A stretch of DNA of 64,000 bases from Trichodelitschia bisporula (lineage: Eukaryota; Ascomycota; Dothideomycetes; Phaeotrichales; Phaeotrichaceae). The translations under genes were made by a program, and so were the position numbers. The DNA is taken from NCBI GenBank assembly GCA_010356995.1, contig ML996688.1, forward strand, positions 1,400,579 to 1,464,578, read 5' to 3'. Positions 1 through 10,646 of the stretch are shown in pieces. Below the pieces are notes generated by a model. It did not search any database. It was not told the DNA's origin and saw only the letters and a list, made by a program, of their open reading frames with translations. Every line of letters begins with the position of its first letter. The first letter of the stretch is position 1.

Positions 1-511
1 GGACGGAGCTAGACGCCTTCGACGACGAAGAGACGATAGAGGAGCTGGAGACCTTGCTGCTGGAGACCTTCGACGACGACGGGTAGACGGAGCTAGACGC
101 CTTCGACGACGAGACGATGGAGGAGCTAGAGAGCTTACTGCTCGAGACCTTCGATGACGACGGTTGGACGGAGCTAGACGACTTCCACGATGAGACCTGC
201 GACGACGAGGGATGCACGTCGCTCGACGACTTGGAAGAAGAAACCTGAGATGACGAGATCTTAGAGGACGAAACCTTCGATGATGACGCCTCCTTCGATG
301 ATGACGCCTCCTTCGATGAAGAGTACTTGCTGCTTGACGGCGATGCCGAGGGCGAGATGCTGGAGCTTTTCGGCCAGGCGCTGCTCGACAACCTCATGCT
401 TGACGAGACGTCACCGGGGACACCCTTAGCGGGCGGAGCCCTCCGTTCGTTCGGAAGCACAGCGGCGGCGCTGGCGCTGATAAGCGCCAGCAGAGGGAGC
501 GTGACCTTCAT
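1..511 (-). CDS. Secreted Ser-rich repeat protein, 3' end beyond the window edge
   Basis: The minus strand is open from the ATG at 511 to the left edge (170 codons, no stop). The first 18 or so residues look like a signal peptide (MKVTLPLLALISASAAA), followed by NERR, a possible Kex2-type site. From about residue 35 the chain is almost only Ser, built from short units such as SSSK-V, SSSK-E-A and SSSK-A with occasional VHPSSS, VQPSSS and VYPSSS. Lys recurs every 4-10 residues. Such chains are usually heavily O-mannosylated wall proteins, adhesins or effectors; that role is inferred and I recognise no domain. The reading frame on the opposite strand (327-524) is its shadow. The C-terminus, where a GPI signal might lie, is outside the window. 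Confidence 0.72.
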   Translation of the reverse strand, partial: MKVTLPLLALISASAAAVLPNERRAPPAKGVPGDVSSSMRLSSSAWPKSSSISPSASPSSSKYSSSKEASSSKEASSSKVSSSKISSSQVSSSKSSSDVHPSSSQVSSWKSSSSVQPSSSKVSSSKLSSSSIVSSSKASSSVYPSSSKVSSSKVSSSSIVSSSSKASSSV

Positions 512-3500
512 GAAAAGAGCGTGATGCAACTATTAGTTTAAGTGCTCATAAACAAAAAAGAGTGTCGTGAATAGGACCGTAAAGAGTGAGTCCTATTAAA
601 AAAAAAAAACGAACGTGTGGATGGATGGCGATGGTGTTGACAGTGGGGAGGAGGGATCATATATAGCTTCGCCGCCATGCAAGCTACAGTCCCTGACGCT
701 ATGTCCGTTCATCATGATAGAGTCTAGTTCTCAGCCTACGCGTCGGTAGCGAAGCCACGAACAGTCTCGAGGAAGGCATGGCGCTGCCTTGCGGCGTCAG
801 TGCCGTAGCTGAGAGCGTGGGATAGCTAGACCCAGATGGTGTATCTACGCAGTGACCCCTTTCGGCCACCCCTTGTAAACCAAGCGCCATCGGAAGCAGC
901 CACAACATCGGCTAGCAAGCATCAAGCGGGATCCAAGGCAGCCCTAAGGACGGTACCGTAGGGCTAGTAGTCAATTGAGAGCCCAACTAGAACTAGATCC
1001 CGAGACTACGGTAGGTCGGTCGCGCTGTTACCGGTACTTCACCATGAAAACTGTGTTCGAATGACGAAAGGTAGGGTAAGCCGAAGAAAGCTCCTCTGTT
1101 CTCGGGAGATCGACGCGCACGGTCCGATGGGTACGGTAAGCGGGGTGACGATCTCTTCCAGAACGTGACCCACCACGGGGCCAATGCGAGCCGTGCTCCG
1201 CTAGAACGTGCAAAGGTACCTGCAGCCGACAAGGCTAAGGACGAGAGACTACCCCGGGCAGCCGGCCGATTGGGCGGTGGTGGCTTCGTTCCTGCAGCTT
1301 CGCCGAAGAGCCACGAGGCTAAGCCCTGGCTGAGTGAGTTTATAAACGTACGCAACGTGCGATTCCAGCGATGGCATGGTGCTGGGCGCGTGGAGGCGAG
1401 CCTTGGGTGAAGGGTTAACGCTTGGAAGTACGGCATTGCCTGGAAGAACCACATTTTGATAGGGGAGCGAAGGCTTCGCGCATGTCGTAAGTAATTGGAT
1501 GCTTGAAGCACGAAATCCAGGGGGGCGTGAAGAGGCGTCGGCTAGGACGCGATGCCAAGTCTATTGGTCTCCCCAAAACGACAGCCGAGTCATCCACCCG
1601 GCTTCCCGTGCGTTGTGTACTCCGTACGGTACTGTGGATGCCAGGATCCTTGATTTTTTTTTTGGATTTTGTGCCGTTTTTGCCAGCTCATGGACGAGTT
1701 GTAAGCGCAGGAGGGCCTCCTTTGATCACAGTTCCTCGAGACAACCTGAACACGGGATCTTGGATCTGGTTTGCACTCCAATCTTGTACCTTCACCCACG
1801 GCTTGGAGGGGTTGGAGGGGTTGGGGAGGGATGCATCGACGCGGACCGATGGAAGCCAGAACGCTAGTTATAGCTCTAGTTCTAGCAGGGAGCAAGTGGG
1901 AGTCGGACTTGACCGGATGGTGCAAAACTACTGAAGCTTCACATTAGGTCGCCTTCCCAAGGTCCCAAGACTCCAGGTTGGGAAAACAATAGCTTCGTCT
2001 GCCCACTCCAAGCTTTGCGTGATGTTTGCAATCAAGCACCTGTTTTAAGGCGCAAGCTTGAATTTTGTCGCCTTCGCATTGCTGCGTCCACACTGCCGCC
2101 TCGGCGGCTATGCCTGGCATTTGGCACGACTGAACGAACACATTTCACAACAAAGGTCTTGCCGGATAGGAAGGAACGGGTACATTGCCGCTGCGATTCG
2201 ACATGGTACCTGACGGTGAGGTGGGGTTGTCGAACAATAATGGCGTTGCGGGGCGTCCGACTTCCAGTATGAAAGGCGGGGGAAAGAGGTCGCGACGCGA
2301 GACAGGATGTTGTTGGGGCGAACCGCCGCTAACGCAGGGACACCCGTCTTTGCTTGGACTTGGCAAACATCCTCAAAAGGGGAAAGGGGTGGACGGGTGT
2401 TGGAACCTTGTCTAGACGCTCCTCTCGAGAGCTGAGTCTATCACCTGTGGAAAGTTCGGGCTTTATTCACGAGTCACAGTAGTTCGGTTACACGCATTGC
2501 ACATGTTGTGTCGATAGGGCTGACTGAATCAACTGTCAATTCTATCTATGGCCGGACATCAAGTACCAAGACAATCCACAGTAAATGGGAATTCCAGACA
2601 TTCCCCTTCGCCGTCGGATGAAGATCCGGGGTTGACCAGTCGCCGTGCAGCTCCAGTCAGCCCTCTCCATGCCTCTTGACCATCCCTGAACCCCTGCTTG
2701 CTCGGCCTGTGCCGCGTGGTTGTGCGTAACCAAAAGCGGCAAGGCGCCAGGGGTCAGTGCGGTGGCGCCCTGCAAGGATTCCTCAATTTCCACCCCAGTT
2801 TCAAGCAACATCATGGTGTAAGGCTGTGATGCACTTTAACCTGCCCGCGGCGAGTTTGAAAATCGGCGATTTTGCGTGCTGCTTTTTGGCAGCTCGCTTA
2901 ATACAGTATCTACAGTATTTGATGGTGAAGCCTCTTTCTTTCACAGTTAGCACCCGGCCTTCAGCTGCCGCTAGACAAGCCTACGTTGCTGAGGCGGGCA
3001 CGGCGTGGTCACTAGAAGCTTCGCCCATGGCCCGGGATTTTGGGGCCCCAGTCAGCCTTGTTGATCCTCGGGAGATCAGCACATAGGGCTACGCGGCTCT
3101 TCGCACTGTCGATCATGGCGCTCTGAGGTTGGTCTCGAGAGGTCTGCGATCATTCCAGGCATAGCAACACGGAGTTTGGATGTAGTCTTTGGAAGGGCTT
3201 ACATGCTGGAGGAACTCAAAGAAGTCTATTACTTCTCAATCCATCGGACGAAGTGTAGTAGCACATCCAGCTAAAAGGTTGTCGATCGGTAGAGCGCCTC
3301 ATGGTTGCTTTCCTAGGATGGAGATATCGTCTTGAAATAACTTCAAACCATTGTCTACTCCGTAAACTGAGTGCCAAAGTTGTGATTGAAGAGTGAAAGG
3401 ACTGATCCAATACCACATGTTTGCTTTACGAGTACAGCATCGTTCTTTCCCCCCCAAACCGCAGGTCGGTTAAGTGCCAAGAATCTTAGGTTCGAAACGA

Positions 3501-3898
3501 AGCACTACCATTTCCTAATCGGGTAACCATTCCACTGGCCGAGCTCTAAGTTTGCTTCCAAGCCGTGGATTTGCAAACCATGGATGTGCGTACCAAAGCA
3601 TTAAGACCTCTCCATGTAAACCTCTTCCTCACCACAACATTCATCCCCACAACATCTTTTCCACAACATCTTCCCCACAACATCTCCCCCACAACATCTA
3701 TCCCCACAACATCCATCCCCACACCCCGCAACCATCCTTTCAATTGCGTAAGGCCACTGTAGGTTGTGTAAAGCTCATCCCGTAGACGGCACGGCCTTCA
3801 CATGGAAGGCCACATAGCATTTCTTAATGTTTGTAAATTGTATACCTCAACCTCATCAGCGCTAATCAGTTACCTAGGAAGCATTAGACACTGCCATC
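512..3898. other. Gene-poor region, no supported gene
   Basis: About 3.4 kb with no ORF that shows a recognisable domain or a spliceable series of frames. Bases around 599-610 are an A-run upstream of the Ser-rich gene, in a place that fits its promoter. Around 1800-1830 there is a short GGTTGGAGG-type direct repeat. Base composition is not AT-rich, so there is no sign of RIP. The only structured element is the minisatellite at 3632-3724. Confidence 0.6.
3632..3724. repeat. Minisatellite, CCACAACATC-core units
   Basis: Six to seven head-to-tail copies of a 13-15 base unit with the core CCACAACATC followed by a variable TYCCC-type tail. The unit length drifts by one or two bases between copies, so the repeat cannot keep one reading frame and is not coding. 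There are no spacers, which rules out a CRISPR. It lies about 175 bases upstream of the glycine-zipper gene. Confidence 0.85.
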
Positions 3899-4754
3899 AT
3901 GGCAAATGAGGCAATTCGCCTGGGCTTGGAAGTGGTGAATCGGGTCGTGGCGATGATCCCAGGTGAGCTGTTACTTCATCCATATGTACGTAATATTGGC
4001 GCTCTAAAACTAAACCCTTACCCAGATCATCCTCGTGGCGATCACAATGGTCGGCAGGCTCATGGTGACGACGGCAAGGATACTCGTGATATCTCATCGT
4101 CGTCGGATGATGAGTATCGCCGTGAGCCAGTAAGTTCCAAAGCAATATATCACAAACCCAAGCAAGGCTGAGACAACCTAGGCCGACGACCGCCACCGCT
4201 CGCACCCTCATTTCGAGGACCGTCACGGCGAGCGGCACCCTCGCCGCACCTCCACCCCGCATCCAACCCTCAGAGACCAGTATCTCAATCAGCGAGCCCA
4301 GTCCCCAGATACTGGCCGCCACGTACATTTCCGTGGATCGGACATTCGTCACTCGCCCGAGCATGGCTCCTCCCACCATCGCTCCGGCAGCCATCACGCC
4401 CCTCGCCGCCACACGACGTATCACAATTACGATCGTGAGCCCTCCTACCGTCGCTCCCCTGACCGCAACCGCGCGCACTCGCATTCCCGTCTCCGCGACG
4501 AGATGGTTCGCCAGGGCGCTTACGTCGCGGGCGCGGCCGTTGGAGGCATCATTGGGTCTGAGGTGGCACCCCGCCGGCATCGGGAGTTGGGCATGGCCGT
4601 TGGCGCGGCGATTGGGGGCATCGGGGCCGAGATGGCGCAGGCGCGGCGGAACCGGAGGCACAGTGAGTACGAGGGCCGGGATCGCACTCGGGCTAGGGAG
4701 CGCGGCGAGGACCAGGAGCGGGCCGAACGCCATTCTTCCCGGGAGTGGCAGTAG
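3899..4754 (+). CDS. His/Arg-rich protein with C-terminal glycine-zipper segment
   Basis: Three exons: 3899-3962, 4026-4129, 4182-4754, giving about 246 residues. The first intron (63 nt) is free of stops and a multiple of three, so it could also be read through. The second is a clear GTAAGT...CTAG intron. The N-terminus is a short amphipathic stretch. The middle is highly polar, rich in His, Arg, Ser and Pro. Near residues 165-200 come two Gly-rich hydrophobic stretches (GAAVGGIIG and VGAAIGGIG) parted by a basic turn, the pattern of a glycine-zipper membrane-associating hairpin. The tail is charged. Proteins of this plan are common in filamentous ascomycetes and have no assigned function. 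Membrane association is inferred from the Gly pattern only. Confidence 0.7.
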
Positions 4755-5311
4755 GGTGGGCCATCGCGGATAAGACCCTGGGCTTTGTTGGCCTCATGAC
4801 TCTGACGGCTTGATGAAAGATGGAATGAGAATGGGAAATTTTCTGCCGAAGTCGGGTTGACTGAACCGTATGAATTGCAAGAAATAATTTGTCGAAGTGC
4901 GGAAGGCGTGGCGTTGGGGACAAAGCAGATTCATGTTCCTGGACAACGTCAGGATTAACCCACCTAAACCTCACTCCGCCGCTTTCGACACTTTCAAAAC
5001 CCCAAAATCTACCGCATGCGGGCTCATCTCATCGCGGTGTTCCTTCTTTCTCTCTGTAGTCGTGATTCTTTGTATTGACATGTCCTGGGACCAGGAGGAA
5101 TGACATCAGAATAAAGTGCCGTCTCTGTTCGCAGCTCGAAGAGCGTCTAGCAGTTGATAGTCATGATAAGCCGAAATCCATTCCATCCCCAAAGGACAGA
5201 GAAAGACTTCAAATAGATCCACCAAGTCCCTATTTTCCTCTGTGACGCCCAGATTATTGTCCCATCTTCACAAGCCATTTCTCCAGGGGAAATACACGTC
5301 CAACATCAGTC
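4755..5311. other. Intergenic, upstream of the kinase-like gene
   Basis: No gene seen. The last 150 bases are C- and A-rich without an intron and look like the 5' leader of the kinase-like gene. Confidence 0.5.
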
Positions 5312-7054
5312 ATGTCCGAGTCCAAGTCCAAGTCCGAAAGGGAATACCCAGCTGGCATGGGCCCCGACGATGTCGCCCCAGGCTTCGACTTGCCAGAGTA
5401 CCTGAAGGTACAGGACCTCCCTCCAGACGAACGCGATCAAAAGCTCGGCAAAGCCTTCGACTACGACACGACGCAGTACACCCGTTTAGGAATGGCCGGT
5501 AGCGGCGGCGAGGGAACAACAGACATGTACCAGCACAAGCGAACCAACGCTATTGTGATCAAGAAAATTCATCGCAAGAGTGAATACGAGAACGTGGTCC
5601 CGAACGAGATGAACATCTTCATGTCGTTGCTGCGCGGCCGCCGCTCTCCACACGTCGTCAACGCCTGGGCCTTCGAGTTCGTCACACCGCTGCAGCCTGC
5701 TCTCTGGCTCGAGTACATCGACGGCCCTACCATGGCCGACTGGCAGCAAGAGCGTATGGAGGAGGACGACTTCTCTGAGGCCCTAGCCTGGCATACGGTC
5801 TTCCATTTGTGCGCCGGCATCGCCTTCCTGCACACGGGCGCTATCTTTGACTACGAAACGCGAGGCGTGAAGCGTGCGCCGCATGGCAGCTGGGTACCCA
5901 TTGTTCATCGCGACATCTCCTTCCACAACATCATGATGCGTGACAATTACCCGAGGGACCCGACCGCGACGGACTTGACCCCGGACATGGTGCTTGTCGA
6001 CCTGGGCAACGGAGCATATATCAACAACCACGGGAACTACCGCTTGGCCAAGGAACTGGAGCCATTTGAAACTAAGATTGTCCCCTACCCCACGATGCGT
6101 TACGGCGTCGTTTATGTCCGTGCGCCCGAGCACCCTGCAGACCCTAACACGACTGAGGACGTCTGGCAGGTGGGCCACATCCTCGCAACGCTGATGGGGG
6201 CGGTGATGGCCGGCAGCCGGCCAAAGGTAATGAATGCCGGGAGAAGGAAGAGATATAGCTCCGAGCTTGGCGCCCTTGTCAACCAGATGCTCGATCCTGA
6301 CCCAGGTCTGCGGCCTACCACCGATTTCATTGTGGACAATTTGACCGCCTGGTACACTCACAAGACGAAGCTTGCAGTGGAGGAGGGGATCTGTGACATG
6401 CCTCAGACGCCCGAAGAGGCGGCAAAGAAAATGAAGGCCATGTTCTGGGATATGTATTTCGAAACGGATCCCAGTAGGCGTGCGCCTCCGCCGCCTCCCA
6501 TGACGGCATCGGCTGTGGCCAAAACGGCACCGGATGCGTCAGGAACGGCACGGGACCCTTCCACCACGCGACCGGCTGCTCCAAGGGTGCCCAGGCCAAC
6601 CAGAGACGCTGATCCCAAGGTGGGCACAAAAGATGTACCCATCTTGCTCTATGATGATGATGAGGGGGCAGCAGGCCGACCAATCGACCTTTGCAGCCCG
6701 ACGCCAGAATACGGACGGCCATTCGCACTTGGGACGGCTGAACAGCCAATTGTGCTGGACGACTCCGACGAGTCTGACGATGGAAAGCCGCCTCGCGCCG
6801 CCAGGGCAGATTTTATCAAGGGCGAGAGATTTACGGTCGAGCGTGCGGAAAAGGTTAAAGAGTTGGCGTTCGAGATTGAGAGTAAACGCTATGGGACCCC
6901 GCGTCACACTAGGAAGGATCGTCCGACAAGCTCTGAAAGCAAACGCCATGGGACTCGGCGTGACACGAAGAGAGCTCGTTCGTCCAGCACTGAGAGCCGT
7001 GATCGCTCGAAGCGTGGCAAAATGATGGGGGGGCCATTTGCTAAGTTGATGTAG
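5312..7054 (+). CDS. Protein kinase-like protein with SIM-rich C-terminal tail
   Basis: Single exon, 580 residues. The kinase fold is readable: glycine loop LGMAGSGGEG (59-68), Lys84/85 with candidate Glu99, catalytic HRD at 199-201 with Asn206, DLG at 230-232 where most kinases have DFG, APE at 271-273, Asp283 in the DVW segment and Arg334. All core residues are present, so activity is plausible. The family looks fungus-specific; I cannot name a substrate. After residue 385 the tail is disordered: a Pro stretch, then three hydrophobic-acidic patches that fit SUMO-interaction motifs (PILL-YDDD at 443-450, PIDL at 457-460, PIVLDDSDESDD at 479-490), then a basic Arg/Ser region with near-repeats (KRYGTPRHT and KRHGTRRDT) that may act as a nuclear signal. 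Function beyond a kinase-like role is inference. Confidence 0.85.
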   Translation: MSESKSKSEREYPAGMGPDDVAPGFDLPEYLKVQDLPPDERDQKLGKAFDYDTTQYTRLGMAGSGGEGTTDMYQHKRTNAIVIKKIHRKSEYENVVPNEMNIFMSLLRGRRSPHVVNAWAFEFVTPLQPALWLEYIDGPTMADWQQERMEEDDFSEALAWHTVFHLCAGIAFLHTGAIFDYETRGVKRAPHGSWVPIVHRDISFHNIMMRDNYPRDPTATDLTPDMVLVDLGNGAYINNHGNYRLAKELEPFETKIVPYPTMRYGVVYVRAPEHPADPNTTEDVWQVGHILATLMGAVMAGSRPKVMNAGRRKRYSSELGALVNQMLDPDPGLRPTTDFIVDNLTAWYTHKTKLAVEEGICDMPQTPEEAAKKMKAMFWDMYFETDPSRRAPPPPPMTASAVAKTAPDASGTARDPSTTRPAAPRVPRPTRDADPKVGTKDVPILLYDDDEGAAGRPIDLCSPTPEYGRPFALGTAEQPIVLDDSDESDDGKPPRAARADFIKGERFTVERAEKVKELAFEIESKRYGTPRHTRKDRPTSSESKRHGTRRDTKRARSSSTESRDRSKRGKMMGGPFAKLM

Positions 7055-7318
7055 TAGTACTATAAATTTGACCGTGCTTGACTTTTGGCGTTTGGTAGTC
7101 GTTTGGTAGTCGCTTGGTAAAGATAAACCTTGAAAATGATGCTCGGGTGCAAGCGGTGATCAAGATATGGTGATGAAGAGAGTACTGAATTTTACCATGC
7201 AGCGAGGTAAATATACCGAGTATCACATGGCGCTCTATTGCTACCGCCTACGCGATGTCTATTTCGATCAACGATAGAAAGGGGGTATCAAATAAACCGG
7301 GTACCGTGAAAATAATGC

Positions 7319-9004
7319 TTAGGCCTCGCATCGCCTCTCCACCCGCCACAACACCAGTCCCCTCCGCCCCAACACGCGTGCCAGTGTTGGCCACACCCCA
7401 TCCTCTCCGAAATCGAGGTCATCGAGATTCAAGTGCCGATTGAACCGCCATTTTTCTTCCAGTGATATCTCGCTCCGATTGGACGCATTGATGTAGGGGT
7501 CAAGAAAGGTAGCTGAGCCTGGTGCGACGAGATATACACCGTCATCGCGGTAGCAGTCTGTATTCCCCCGCAGTGTAGCTAGCATCTCATCACCTGGAAT
7601 GCCCATCAGATCCGTCGTCACTATCTCTTCATTCTTGCCATTCAGGAGCCAGATAGGTGGGCTGTACGTCTTCCACCAGAACGCGTGTTGGATCCCATCT
7701 TGCTTCCCCAGGTGGAGCTGCATCGGTACCACGCCACCTTGATGAAATACACCCATCAGCATGCCCATGATGACATTAAAGATGATCCAGACCACGATCC
7801 AGGCTTGCCGGAACCGCCTAGGTAGTCTCATCGACGACAGCAGAAGAGGTACAGCGGGAATGAGGAACCGGGCTTCCTGGTGGGGAAATATTGACAGGAG
7901 CAAAGTTCCGCAAAACGCTGAGTCTATGCGCGACGCCGTATCTCCACCAGAGGACCTAAGCCGGTTGTAGATCAGACAGGGCAGAAGCAGGAACGCTGGC
8001 CCTATGAGGAGCGGGAGGTTGACCAAGAAGTGCTGATAGAGTGGATGGAGGCCATGTTTCTGCAGATTGCTCCGGGAGACATTGTACAAGACGTTGTTTA
8101 GTGGTGTTATGACGGGCGACGTGAGAAAGTCGAAGAATGTGGCTTCCGGATGGTAGAAGACTGTATCAAAGTATACGGCTGTACAGGCGGTGAGGGAGCC
8201 GAAGAAAACGAGAGAAGCAAATGCAAGCGGTCTGGAGGGTTTAGCATGAGGCTCACAGGCCGGCACGGAGCTACTTACTTGCGTCTGAAGTGAGGAATCA
8301 GTCGCAGACCGGGTACTATGACGTATGCCGGGAAAGTGATGCGGTTGAAAATGCCTGTAACAAGTATGAATGCGAGAACAGCGCAAGCGAATGATCCCGA
8401 ATGTTGCTGCAAGGCGCGTAAGAAGATGCGCGAAGATGGCGGGGCAGAGCCAGTCCTACCTTGTCCGCAACAATCCGCATAACCAGATACAGACTCCATA
8501 ACACCACTAAAGTTTCAATGGCATTCGAGAAAGTATGCGTCTGATATGTCCAGGTAACGTAAGACGAAGCGACAAGCAGCAAAGCGATGCGACGGCGCCG
8601 CCACGACGTGCCGATAAGCTCTTCCAGCGCCCAATCTTCCAGCACGAAGCTCAGTGTGAACATCAGAACGCGCAGGGTCCAGTAAACCACAGCTGGCGAT
8701 GGCTCTCCCTTGCCAACTCCCACCCATATCGAGCGCAGTATGATCATAGGAAGACCGTAGATAAGCCATAGCGGAAAGGTGCTGCGAATGGGGTACTTGT
8801 CGGTGAACTCCCAGGTGTGGTGAACTGGGTAGGAGAAGACCTCGCCTGTCAGGTTAGTACACGATTTCATCAACTGCTCGAGCCGTAGCGCATACCTGCA
8901 ATCACCTCCGGACCCTGAAAGTTTTCATCGGGATGGAGGTAGCTGGGTGAGAGGGCGAAGTAGAGTCGGACAAGAATAAGGACGAGGTGAATCCGGCGCC
9001 ACAT
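7319..9004 (-). CDS. SMP3: GPI mannosyltransferase 4 (GT22, Smp3/PIG-Z)
   Basis: Four exons on the minus strand: 9004-8896, 8845-8460, 8406-8279, 8231-7319, giving 511 residues, close to the 516 of yeast Smp3. All introns are 47-53 nt; those I checked carry CTAAC or CTAAAC branch sites. The start gives a hydrophobic stretch and then [11 protein letters not shown] at 24-34, the lumenal HPDE-type motif of GT22 enzymes. Exon 2 begins [19 protein letters not shown], typical of the family. Exon 4 carries [12 protein letters not shown] and [11 protein letters not shown], the conserved Gln-Glu-Ala/Pro-Arg-Phe region. Several membrane spans follow one another. The enzyme adds the fourth mannose to the GPI precursor in the ER lumen, a step fungi need before the phosphoethanolamine bridge. 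No individual exon holds the whole motif set, so single-ORF annotation would miss it. Confidence 0.93.
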
Positions 9005-10646
9005 GTCACCGGGCGCGTATCTGCATGAAAGGCTATGAGAGGGAGAATGTAAGTATCATCGCGCTCTTGAAGCTGGAACTTGAAGGAAGAGGACGATCAA
9101 GTGCCCCCAGAGGCCCGCAGGCGCGTTGGGGATAATCCCCTTGGTGGTGAGATTTGCTTGGCTTGGAGGCGTCTGGCCAGGATTCGAAAGCTTCTTAGAG
9201 AGCAGCGGAAGGGCTAGGCTGTCAAGGGTGGGAGGACTAGGGAGCAACAGAAGCATCAAACAATTGACGATGTTGATTATTGTTGACTACATCCGTATGA
9301 TGGACGCGACATGACGGACTAACGAGCTAGTTTGTTGTTTGGTGTCGTGGCCTTCGCTCGGCTAAAATGAGGTGTTGCGTCGGCGAGCAGCGAACCAATT
9401 GAGCCATTATTTCCAATCACCAAAGCGATGACAACGTAACTTGTTTCTCTTGCCACTGACACGAACTACCAAGGAGGTTTGCTGGCTGAGAATCAGGTTT
9501 CCTGTGAGGTACAGAGAGGTGCTATACTACTGGTAAGTCGCGATAGACATCAAAAGTACTGATGTGCAAGGTTACGGCCTCCTTTTGCCATTGGGCCTTA
9601 CATGATCCGGTCGTCACTGGCCAGATACGGGTACAGTGCACTTCCTGAAGGTGAGAGTGAGTGCCAAATGCGATGATGGCCAATCAAAAGAATCTACGGC
9701 TTTCCCATTCTGTCCCCTAAATCCAACACAGTGGACTCGGAGCTGTCGATCAAGCGCATGGCACATGAAGGAGCCATCCGCTGCCGATAGTAGCGCACAT
9801 CTTATCAGCCATGCCATCTACACATATTGATCTCCGGATGTCGCTGGAATGTGCATCCTGGACGTGCGGGATGACTTCATCTTGGTCGGACAGTCTACAT
9901 CCGTAGAGGAGGCCGACATCTGTCTGGTATAAGGTTAAGAGCAGACGGCGGCAAATTTGTTTTGAGACTGAGACTGAGACTGAGATGCGTGTTCGAAGCC
10001 ATAGAAGCTGAGCTTTCCCACGGCAAATAATACATCGTGTCTTCGCCCACAATCCGCGCGCACAAGCGACGTGTGGCCAATTTATATTGATTTTACTGTC
10101 CCAACAGCCAGTCGGACAATTTGCGTTTCAGCCTTATGTTGATGAGACTTCCAGACCTCAAACTGAACTAGTGATCATCACGCGCGAAAGAGCAATCCAT
10201 GTTCATCTTTTCGACATATGTTTAGGCGCTCTTTAGTTCCAGCTTCGATGCAGCTCTCCTACGTACGGCGTCTCCCCCGGGATGCCCTGGTTGGCAAACC
10301 ACCCCCAGCCAGGGGAATGGTACATTCTTGGGAAAGAAGCGATGAGAAGCTGGTGTGGGGTACCGGTAGCAATAGCATGCCGTCGACACAAGCCTCAAGC
10401 CGTTTAGCTGCATGAAGCCAAAATGCATAAGATACTCCGAACCGCCAAAGCTAACCTCCCTCGTGTGGCAAAGCGGCAGATACCCCACACATCACCCCGC
10501 ATGATGACAGCGCAGTTGCCGTTCAAGAGCCGAAGCGCGCCGCATAAAATCCGAGATGTGATATCCAAGATGTGCTTAGAGGCAACAGTCGATCCTTGGA
10601 CCATTTTCATCGTAGCTCTGTCCCTTGAATCAAGTGCTTGCAAAAA
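9005..10646. other. Intergenic between SMP3 and the acyl-CoA ligase gene
   Basis: About 1.6 kb without a supportable gene. It holds the divergent promoters of both neighbours. The only repeat is three copies of GAGACT at 9964-9981. Short open frames here show no domain and no spliceable partner. Confidence 0.55.

Noticed and set aside
327-524. Plus-strand open frame at the left edge
   Set aside because: It is antisense to the Ser-rich protein. The opposite strand has a signal peptide and repeat structure, this frame has none.
3632-3724. CRISPR-like direct repeats
   Set aside because: Repeats are contiguous without spacers and the host is eukaryotic.
3546-3743. Minus-strand frame with DVVG repeats
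   Set aside because: It only translates the minisatellite, whose unit length varies and does not hold a frame.
512-3898. Old transposon in the gene-poor left region
   Set aside because: No terminal repeats, no transposase or reverse transcriptase motif, and base composition without RIP-like AT enrichment.
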